This document shows, piece by piece, positions 32,001-44,000 of a stretch of 64,000 bases of DNA (the first letter of the stretch is position 1; each line of letters opens with the position of its first letter). A program made the translations under genes and the position numbers. Below the pieces are notes generated by a model. It ran no database searches. It was not told where the DNA came from and saw only the letters and a list, made by a program, of their open reading frames with translations. Source of the stretch: Achatina immaculata (lineage: Eukaryota > Mollusca > Gastropoda > Stylommatophora > Achatinidae); the NCBI GenBank assembly GCA_009760885.1, contig CM019692.1, positions 52,822,355-52,886,354 of the forward strand, given 5' to 3'.

Positions 32001-35000
32001 GCTTGCCCTGGTAACAAATGTGTTAAGAACATACTTATCTTAACATAGTCTTTGGAGACAGGGAACATAGATCTGTTTGCTTAAAAACAACTGACTTACT
32101 TCTGTAGTCTAGAAACCTGTAGCAATCAACACTAATTGTAATTGTTATTTTTGTAAAATGTAATGTCAGGTTGGTGGATGGATGGGGACATGGAGATTGC
32201 CATGATGAGGAAAATTTGGTGTGAAACCAATGAATCCATGACATGACAAGCCTATGGGTCTTTACAACAGTGGCTATCAGAATGAGGTAAACAAAATAGA
32301 GCCAGCAGACTATAGGTGGTGGGGAATGGATATCGTTGAAACATTCATCAGATTCCTCATCCCAAAGTTGAAGTGTCTCTGTGGAACTGTCTAAAAGCCA
32401 TCTGGCCAGCCAGCATTGCATGCTGGATCTGACATGGAGAAGGGGCTTAAGTACAGCCACCAGAGGCTGGAAAACAAAGTTTTGGCCAGGCCAGACTACA
32501 CCACTGTCTTCATGGCAGTCTGAGCAAGACCACATTCTGCCCTAGCAAGGAAAGGTGCTGAAGATGGAGGTACGCAGCCAAAAGGCACATCGCAAAAAAA
32601 TCAGGGTACCACACATCATCACCAGTGTGCATACAAAGAAGAAGAAGAAGTCACAAAGCTTTGTACCATGATTAACAAATGGACACTCTACAAAACTGTG
32701 GTGATTTTATATTACATTGTAACATCATAATGGTGATATAGGAATTAATTCACAAATAATTTTTTTTCTTCTGCTTTTATTAGATATGTCCAGGAGGATA
32801 TTTTCTTCATTCCCAGCTTCGATAGCTAGCTTTTGGCATCAATTCCTTTTAATATGATGCCAAACAATTACTTGGCACATCCTGGACTAAAAATAAATGA
32901 AGGAAAAACCAAAATTCTTAGAATAAACACAATCAGCTCAAACTCAGTCACCTTAGAAAGTAATTAGGAGAAGTAGACATATTTACATATCTTGGCAGCA
33001 TTATAGACAGAGAGGGTGGTACAGAAGCACATATTACAGCAAGAAATGGGAAGGCTAGAGTAGCATTTCTATAGTTAAGAAACATCTGGAATGCCAAAGA
33101 ATACTCCTGACAACAAAACTTAGACTATTCAGTACAAATGTTAAACCAGTCCTGTTGTATGGATCAGAAACACAGCTTTTGTTGAACCTGCCTAAGGAAG
33201 ATCCTTCAGATTATATAGCCAGGTTCCTTTCAGCAATGAAGGGGTGTGGCATAAAATGAACCAAATCACAATGAGAGAAATGATAATGAAAAGACATTGG
33301 AAATGGATAGAACACACTTCAAAGGCCTACCACAAGCATAACCAGACAAGCTCTTACCTGGAATCTCTGGGGAAAGAGGAAACAAGGAACACCTAGAAAC
33401 ACCTGGCAAAGGAGTCTTGAAGATTTCATTCACTCATTCATTTGCATGTCCCTTGCGGAACTTTGCCTCCCAAACAGAACTCCTGTAGGCCCCTTGGTTG
33501 TGAGCAAGATGGCCTGCTGCTGATGCATCCATTTGCAGATCATCTTGGTATATTTTCAGAAGATAGTTTACCATTGCTTTCCTTCCGGGCAGTGACTGTA
33601 CTAGTCAGTGATCGTAGCCATTGTCCCTACATTGAGATCATCTGCCTACCATCATAGAATGGTGACCATAACCAACATTATCTGTCGGCTGCTCTCCCAT
33701 CCCATCCACCGCCTGCTCCCATGGCTTCACATCACCCTGATCGGGGGGGGGGGGGGGCTATACGGGTACTCCACCTTGCCCAAGGGTGTCCCATAGACTG
33801 ACAGAGGTAAGGAGGCGTCTTACTTCTCCTTTGATAGGGGATATCCCAACCCCTTGAAGCAGAGATAAAAAAAAAAAGATTGACTACACCTGGAGACAGA
33901 CAGAAGAAATAGCCCAGGACAGAAATAAATTGAGGAGCCCTTGTTGATGGCCTGTGCCCCATTCAGGGAATGAAGAAGGCAAGAAAGACCAAGAAACCTT
34001 ACTCCTCTGCATTAATAAACGTTCACAAAAAAAAAAAAAAAGGAAAAAATGTGACACTCCTTTCATAATAGTTCTCTTCACAAATCAATTGTGTTAGAAC
34101 AGGGAAATCAAACGTGGGGTTAAAATGTTAACTTGTTTACCTCTTGCAGCAGCATTTCCATAAAACAGCAAACAGTAAAACTGTCAGTATTCCAATAACA
34201 ACTGCCACAATAATGATATCTGTTGTGAAAATAAAAATCAGATTTTATTTATATACTGTAAATAATGCAGCAAAATGGGATAATATAGAAAAGTGCTGTT
34301 TCAAATAGACAGTCAATATACTTCTCTTTTATATTATCATTTCCCAAACAGTGATTTAAATAAATATTTTTATGATGTTTAAATTTGGCATGAGCACAGA
34401 AAATTATAGAAATATAGTACTAGGATTGTTTGTATGTTCTCCAGAGTTAGAAAATCAAGAAAACTCATGGCCAAAAACTAGACTTTGGATCATGAAGAAT
34501 CAAATGTTGGTATGAAGATGGAGAGTAGAAATAAAAATATCCAAAATGTGTATGTGTATTATTTCTACTCTAAGTTTGTTTTTATCTTTAAGTATTTATA
34601 CACACAAGTATCCAATGATAAATTGAAAATGAAATATCCTGAACATTTTGAGTCTTTATTGTTTACCTTATAGTTTCTGAATGGTTGCTCTTCAACCTTT
34701 GGCTGCATTTCACACTTTCATATTTATCTTATCTTCTTCATCATTTGCTCAGACATCAACACCAATCTTATCTCACAAATGTGATAGTTTGCCTCAGATT
34801 TTCAGCTTCGTCCTTTTCAGGTCCTTTGCCTGAGTGGGTTGTTTAGCTGGCAACTCTGGAGGATGTGATGAGGTATCTGTTGTTCTCTGCTGCAGGCACG
34901 TAGGTCTTTTGGGCCAATTTTCAGCTTCTAGTATAGATGGTGTCTTAGACTGCAAAGTTCTGTTCTCAGTCAATAGATGGTGTCTAAGACTGCAAAGTTC

Positions 35001-38000
35001 TGTTCTCAGTCAATAGATTGTGTCTTAGACTACTAAGTTCTGTTCTCAGTCAATAGATGGTGTCTTAGACTGCAAAGTTCTGTTCTCATTCAATAGATTG
35101 TGTCTTAGACTGCAACATTCTGTTCTCAGTCAATAGATGGTGTCTCATCCTGCAATGTCCTGTTCTCAGTCAACAGATGGTGTCTCATCCTGCAATGTCA
35201 TGTTCTCAGTCAACAGATGGTGTCTCATCCTACAATGTCCTGTTCTCAGTCAACAGATGGTGTCTCATCCTGCAATGTCCTGTTCTCAATCAGAACTTCA
35301 TTTGATTGTTTCTTGAAAGTTTATCTTATCTTAGGTTAAGCTTTTCTAACTATGTAGCTCACTGGTTTATGACAGTGCAGTCATTATGTATCTTACACAA
35401 ATTTTATTCAAACAGCATAGATTGGAAATATGTATCCCATCGAATATTCATTGTATTTTGCACCAAGATTTTAAAAAAATAAAAACTGCTCTCCAGTGTT
35501 TGGGCAAGTGCTATGAGCAAAGTCATATAAGTATAGTAATAACCAATCCAAAAGTGCCTGCTCATTAAAACTTCTCCTAGTTTCTCATTAACAACTCCGT
35601 ATGTTACTCACACCATAAATTCTGTGCACGATCTTGAGAATGTGTGTATGTATTGTTTGAGCTTTGGTTGCTACATTTAATACTGAGCTCTTGACCTGTA
35701 AAGTTGAAAAAAAAACAAAACAAAAATGTTACAGAAAAACTAGATATGTAAAATGAGCAAAGTAGAATTATCACAGGGAAACTTAACCCAAGCAGTGATT
35801 CATTTAGAATTATCATAGTAAAAACTTAACCCAAGAAGTAAGTAAGCTGGCAAGTATTATGTGTTTCGCCTTAAAGGCAGTTTCTCTGTTTTTTTTAAAA
35901 TCTGTTTATCTTATGTGACCGATACCAATCTTTTACAAATGGTTCAACTGAAAAGTACCGAAGACAGATCATGAATCCGCAAAGCTGACCAAATCCTTTG
36001 TTTGAAATTATCAAGATCTGTGTATTCCCATGACACAGAGACAGGAGTTGTAGTGACTGCTTGTCATTACATTCTTGAGTTCTAATAGCTTTCATCTTAT
36101 ACATATGCACACACAGACTGACATGACTGAAGATTTGACACACATGCTGTCTCAGATGAATGAGATAAGCTGAAAGCAAAATGTGCTGATGTACACTTTC
36201 AGCAAGTTAAGGACACATGGGGAAACTGTAAATAAACACAGAACTGGTGCCATCAATTGCTGTATGTGGACAGATAAATTAAGAAGGATTTTATTTTTTA
36301 AAAATCACTTACAGACTTGTCTGAAAAGCAAGGATCATGATTCTAACTCATATATACCTCTATCTGACAGTTCATTATCTGTAGAACAAACATTTCATCC
36401 AATGATCATGATACTTTTGTTCTTATCAGTGATCATGATTCTTTTATCTTCATCAATGATCATGATTCTGTCATCTTCACCAACTATCATGATTCTTTCA
36501 TCCATGATCCTCAAGTTTTTGCATGTTTGTAACGGTACACATATATCATAGTTTCTGCATTTAAAGCACATACTATATATGTACAACATGCACATGTGAA
36601 AAGTCCATTTTTTCATGGAAAAAATGAATGGATATATAACATGTATGTACATGCATGCATCATTGTATGAACATATGTATGTGTGAGAGGGATAGAAAAC
36701 AGAAATGTGGTTATTGAGTAACCCAGTAATTCTTTGACCATCTTACAAATAAATAGTTTGGTCATGGCTACTCTACTTCTGATAACAAAAGCTTTGAATG
36801 GCATGGCTGTCAAAGTTATTTCTTGAACACACTCATAAACTGACAAAAAGATTTTTTCAAATAAAAAAAAATCAAACTGATTGAACTTTTTTGAATGAGT
36901 CCAGAACAAGTAATCACATGTGGTGTCTAAGGGATACTACTAAGAATATTTTTCTTGCAGAAATTTGGCAATGTATTGTTAACACCACTCCATTAAAAAA
37001 ATTGTGTCTCTATTGTTTTGGTCATCCATAGACAGACTGACCAACTAACATTTTCTGCATTAGGTTAATAAAATGTTTAAAAATTATTTCCCTACTTTAC
37101 TTTTGTTTTCTGGTTAAATATTTTCTCTGTTGTTCACTGAGAAGGCCATGGATCAAGGTTTTTGTTTCTGTGTCTTTGTAACAGCGCTTTATATTTGTTG
37201 TCCTGTACTTATTTAGTTCTCATGCTCTACGCTAGTAACTCTTCTTTGTCTAATGTTTATTTTAAAAGTCAAGTTTTAGCTGTCTGTAAAAAATTTCATG
37301 CATATCCCACATACGAGCATAATAAGGGTTCGCTGTTTTTAAAAACTGCACGTAACCTGCATGTTATACATGTAAAAATACAGTACACAGATAGCATGCA
37401 CTTGTGTAAAATCTCCTTTTCTGTAAAAATAACCATGTGTATGGTGTGCAGATGTGTATACATGTATGTGTGAGTATGTGCATGTGTGTGTGTACATAAG
37501 AGAGAAAACAATTATGGTTATAGGGAAATTTCAAATATGGTCTTGACAACACGCTCACAAATTGAAAAAAAAAGACTAATTAAAAATCAAAGAACTGACT
37601 AAAGCTTTCAAATGAGCTACTGATAAATGGGTAACCAAAACAAGGCATATAAGGAATACTTACATCTTACATCCTTCCCGTGCCGCTAAACATCACACAG
37701 GGCCCGCATGGTAGTTCGCCAAGATTTTCTGTCTTTGGCGAGTTTTTCAATCTCATCAAGGATGCTATGCCCACTAAACCAACCTCTCTTAACAGTGTCC
37801 TCTCTAGAGTTTCATGTGGTCGACCCCTTTTTCTTCAGCCTGTTGTGTTCCATTTAATAGCTTGTTTGGGGATTCTCTGATTGTTTCTTCTCATCACATG
37901 ACCAACATATGATCTTCTATTTCTGATCTCCCATGAGACAGGTTGTTGTTTCCTCATCTGTCTTATCTCTATGTTGTTCTTGAATTCATTCCACTTTATA

Positions 38001-41000
38001 CCGAGTATTTTCTTTAGGCATTTGTTTCCGAAAGAGTCTAATTTCTTGTCTACTTCTTTAGTTGTTTTCCAGATTTCACATGCATAAATGAGGGTGGATA
38101 TTACATTTAAATTGAATAATCTGAACTTGATTTTTGTGCTTATAACTTTTGAATATCATACGTTTTCAAGATTCTTGAAGGTCAATGCTACTTTTGCAGT
38201 TCTAATTCTAACCTCCTTTCTGGTGTCACCATCCTGGTCTATGTAGCTGTCGAGATATGCAAAATGAAATACTACTACAGTTATTTTTCTTGGTGGAAGT
38301 TGGTGGTGTGTTGTTAACAATGATTCCTACCCAAAAGTTAAGCCCCATAGTTTTGGTCATCCATAGAAAGGCCAACCATTGTTCACCTTGATAAAAAAAA
38401 AATGGTTAATATGGATTTATCCAGTACATCACCTTTCATTCCTCACTGATCTGTTCATGTTTTCTGTATTATGTAAGTCAAATATTTAAAACATCTTTTC
38501 CTACTTTAGTTTTATATTCTGTGCAAATTATTTTCTTTACTGTTGTTCATTGAAAAGCTGTGTGCCAAAGTCCTGTTTCAGTTTTACTCATAGACCTCTA
38601 TTCATGTAAAATATGGATATGGGTATAATGCGCAAGGAGTCTTTGGTTTACAAAGGAAAATGTGTATCATGCATGTGTTATATGTGTAAAACTACAGTAC
38701 TTTCTATCCTCTCATTCTTATATCATTTTAATCATTCACAGTAAATACCTTCTATAAGAAGCCGAACAGAGGGAGGAAGATCTGATGGATCTAGGTTACT
38801 CAGCTCTATTGTAATCTCATTAGAAGTCTGGAGCAAGACACCATCTTCCCACCAATAGAACTCAGAACTTACAATGTCTCTGAAATACCAGTCACTGTTC
38901 ATAAAATTATTTACATAGAACAAAGATCAAAATTAAACGTAACTATGAGTATTCTCCATCAGATGTTTATGTCTAATGAGGAGTGTACCTATGAAATCAT
39001 CATCATCATCATGTGCCGTGCCGACTGGCGTTGGCTATTATGCTTCTCCAGAGTACGCGATCCTTCATGCAGGCCATCTGTTTAAGCATAACTATTCTTG
39101 GGAATTACAACAGTGGTTTCCCATTGCCTTCTGTCGGTTTGTGTACGGACTCTCCGCTAGCCTTTGGACTCCCTGTCCTACCCGCAAGGCAGCGGGAGCA
39201 AGAGGTTTTAAGGCGCCTCTGACCCGCCTGGTATTCCCTTTACTGAGCACCTGAGGCACTTTATAGTAGTAGTAGAGCCACCTACTACCCCACCTCGCTC
39301 TCTGAGTCTACCGCCAGTTGGTCCACGCCTGCTTATTTGGATAACTCCTTATTCACAGGGATCCTCCATATCTGGAGGACTTTCACCATCTGCCACCTGT
39401 GACGCGCTGGGTTGGGGATAGTCGCCCCAGCTTTACCCAGTACCTATGAAAACAAAAATGAATCTTTCAGAAATGTCATACTGGAGGGCTTTTTCATGCA
39501 CTTTCTCTGCTTGCTGCATGAATTTGTCCTCTTAAGTAGACAAGTATAGTTAGGGTTTTATGGACATCATGTTTCAAATGAAACAAGGATCAAAGGTAAA
39601 ACAGATGAAAAAAAAAAAAAAGAAAGAAAGAAACTGATGAAACATATGAATACAACAAAATACTGACTGTGATGATTTAATAAAACTTCAAGCACATACA
39701 GAACTGAAACTACACAGTGAGAAAAGCCATAAGAGATCCATGGCTAGAATCCACATTCATGAAAGGATATGGCAAATTTGTTATGAAAGTATAAGGTATA
39801 TAGTATAAGATACAAGAAAGCCTTGGAACCAGCAGTAAAATATGTTTAAAATGTGTCCAGATTAACATACATAAAATCTTACAGAACAAAACACTTGAAA
39901 CTAGCAGAAAAAAAATGAGCAACTGCATGAAAGTATATTAAAAATATGAGTATTTGTTAAAAAAAAAAAAAAATTACAAAAAAAAACCAGAAAAACTCTC
40001 TACTCATCTAATTTTGTTGATGCAGCCCTCTCTATGTGGGTGTCCTGTAAACCTAAAACTTTGCGAAAGGCGCATTCTTTTAACTTTTAAACTTATAGTA
40101 GTAGTGTTTATAGATCTTGGTAAATAAACTCACTACAGAGCAAAGAGGGAACCACGGGAAAGAAAAGTTAAGCCATGGTTTGGTTCTGGTGTGAGGAGGA
40201 TTGACTGTGGCTGAACACTGGAGAAAAATCTCTGTAATCCTTGTGTCCTGGATAGAAAATCTTGATTCTGGAGTTATCAACATTATCATGATGTACTTCA
40301 TCACTCTGTGAGCCATTCTTTATTGCTTTAATATTAGAATTAAGCATCTTCACCTGTAACTAGTCACTTAGTCTCCGCTGATTTGACTCTGAATGTTCAT
40401 CTGTAGGAAAAGGTTGTTCAGCTATACAAGTGTGAGATTCCATTGTAAAACACTTTTGTTATGGCCATTACATACAACCTTGTCTTATGAGGAATATACT
40501 TAAGCACTGATGAACCACTATTGTTATACACTACCATCAGCCATTTAACTGATTTTTTTAAATGTTTAAAACAATAATGATAATCATATGGATTTTTCCA
40601 TTATTTTTAACAGGCTGAAGTTATCAGAGAATCCCAAAACAAGCTATCAAGTGGAACATAACAGGCCACAGAAAAAGATATTGACCACATGAAACTCTAA
40701 AGAGGACATTGTTAAGAAAGGCCAAATTAGTTGGCATAAAATCCTTTGATGAGGTTGAAAAGCTCACTGAAAACAGGAAAACTTGGCAAACTACCATGCA
40801 AGCCCTATGTGATGTTTAATGGCATGTGAAGGATGTAAGATTAAGAAGTTAATACTGTCAAATACATTTTTTTTTAATAATGCAATTCTTCTTTGTCACA
40901 TCTGCATGCTTTTTAACTCTTTTACTAACATCTTTCATATAAAACAATTTTTTTTAAAAATAGGAAACAATGAGGCTTTTGTACGGTAAAGTAAGTGAAT

Positions 41001-44000
41001 ATAGTTTTGTAGGATTAGACCTCGAAAAAATAGTACCCAAAGCACTTTAGTGAGATGTGAGAGAAAGAAAAATCACAAGAGAATCCCAGGTAACTCTTGT
41101 GATTTTTCACATCTCAGTGTTGGTCATGGATAAATAGAATGTGCCTCTAGTCCAACCCTCAATATACAAAATGTAAATTTTGCACTGAACATAGTTAGCC
41201 TTGTTAGTTGAGTGGTTAGGCTTTCAGTTTATTATCCAGTGGTACTGGGTTTAAGTTTCAGCAGCGGAATTTTTTTCTGGTACACACTAAAAAGGCGCCA
41301 ATGTCCATCCTGCCTCTAAAAATAGTACCAGAGAAATCTGGGAAGGCAAATGCGGCCAGGCGTGATCCTGATCATATCATACTTTCACGTGGAAATGGGC
41401 ATTTTACCTTTTACCTATACCTTTACTGAACATAATACAACCTCAACACATAAAACTCAATTCTATCTGTGAACAAATGGCATAGGCCCACAAACCCAGC
41501 CTCAGTATATAAAACCAAAAAGAAGAATGCATTAAACAAGTCACATACATTATCAACATCGGAAAAAAAAATTACCTTTTCGTTGTGCCAAATAAACTAA
41601 CTCTAGTTGAACCAGTTAGCCTGATGTCAAAAGCTCTGGCAGTGATGTCCTTAGAATTATTACTCGCTGATGTGATCAAGCAGGAACATGCAGGATAGCT
41701 CTGTGAGCTGTTGTACATTGATGAGTTGAAGCCAACATGGACTTTGGTAATACTTTCTTCACTAAGATTCATGTTTTCACAGATATCCACGTAAGGTATT
41801 CTTAAAGCATCCTCTAGACAGCAGAAATGAGATGAGTTCTGTTAATTGTTTTGTTTGCTGTTAGTTTATCAAATCTTTTGTTGCTGTTAGTTTATCAAAT
41901 CTTTCATTTGCTGTTAGTTTATCAAATCTTTTGTTTGCTGTTAGTCTATCAAATCTTTCTTTTGCTGTTAGTTTATCAAATCTTTCATTTGCTGTTCAGT
42001 TGCTCAAATGTATAGTTTGTTATTCAGTGCAATACAACTTCAGCAAAATCAAGTTCTGTTACATTCAGTAAAATAATTTCAAATGCAGATATGTTTGTGT
42101 GCATAATATATTTAACATTTGATCACAAAACAAATGTAAGGACAAATTGATCATAAAGACCAAAATGTTAATTTCCTTACCCGGAAAGAAATAAATAATC
42201 TTAATTTTTACAATGTAAAGAATAACCTTGTTACACATAAAACAGTCTAATTCTCCAATTTCTTGAGCAAAAATTTACTATGCTTGATGGATTGTGCAGA
42301 TGTCAGAAGTAGGAAACTAGATCTAGCAAAGACCCTGTTCCATCTCCTTGTTGCATACATAGTAAGGGGGGGGGGGAGCACTCTTCTATCTGATCAGTGA
42401 ACTTGGACTTAACAAGATCTCCATGGCAACAACAAAAAAAAAAGTAGCTCTAGTATATCCTAGAGGCACCTGAACAATATGATTAATTCCCACATTTTCC
42501 TTGACTTGACAGCACACTAGAGGGTAATGCTGTCAATGTCATATTTGGTTGCTAGAGATGTAGACTCAAGTAAGTCTACTTGGACTTCAGCATGACTTGA
42601 ACTGCTTTAAAGACTTGACTTGAAGATGTAGGACAGCAACTTGGATTTGACTTGTGAGTTGGCTTTTTTTTTTTTTCATTCAACTGACTTGACAGTCTTA
42701 CTGCAGTTTCTTTATTACCAAGACAATGCATCCTACAATGACATCATTCTCCTGAGTGCTCTTAACATACCAATCTTGAATCTATGATCTGTTCAGTTTT
42801 ACATGGTGCATAACTAGACATTATGTAATATTTCACTTCTTCTAGACAGAATATGACAGGATATGTAATATTTCACTTGCTCTAGACAGAAGGTGATGGA
42901 GTGTGTAATATTTCACTTGTTATAGACAAAATGTGATGGGGTATGTAATATTTCATTTGTTCTAGACAGAATATGATGTCTAACATGTACAGCAGGTAAT
43001 CTGAAACAATCGGGCACCATAAAAGTGAAGGATTTATATCACTAGTCATGCCTGTATTATCACAGAAGTGTTGCAGAGAGAGAGAGAGAAAGATGTGAGG
43101 TTTAAGAGAGATCATTAAAGTTGGACTGCACAATAACTCTCAATACACAGGAAGGATTTCCATGTCCTTCTGCTTGGCATCACGGTAATGAACTGAGAGT
43201 GAGGTCCACTATCTAGAAGCTGCCAATAACAACCTCTTTTCTATACTGGAATTAGTTGTATGTAGGTAAGCTGAAATCTTTTATTTGTATTGGTTGTCTT
43301 GTGTTTTGTTTGAGTGTGCGCAATCCTTATTTTTCAGGCAGGTGCTTAGCCTTTTATATTCCTTTCACAGTCACTGTTTCCTTATGTTTTTTATCTGCTA
43401 TTCGAACCTGAATAATTTTTATTTCTTCATTCTGTCAGAACAATGTTAGCTGTGTTAACCATTTCCACTTATAGTGAACTACTATCTTTTTCCAAAAGTT
43501 TGCATTTTAGCTCAAAGCCATAACTAAGTATTTCTGTTTTCATAAATCATTTCGTGATGCTTATGTGTGAAGAATTATTATACTGCCTTTGTTGTCCATA
43601 CAGTGTATGTATTCCTAATAGGTTTCAATGTAGTTAAAAAAAATGAAAAAAATTAAAATCAAAATGATTGTATGACTGCTGGATGTTTGACGAAGTGGTA
43701 AATAAAGCTTATAATGTGTTTTACTTTCATTTATTTTTTTTTTCACTTTTCCAACTATTAAGTCTTTGTTAGGCTATAATAAATCATTTCTAGTAGTGCT
43801 GATCTAGTAACTTATACCAACTGTGATTTTTTTTAACAGTGTGATTTATAGACTTGAGACAACTTGAAATGTAACTTGAGACTTACTTAAAGCTACTTGC
43901 AAGAACTTGAAACTTGATTTGAGACTTGAGAGTAATGACTTGAGACTTGCCATAAAGACTTGAATTTATCTCCGCCAGTTGTTGAAACTGGGTTTGAGAC

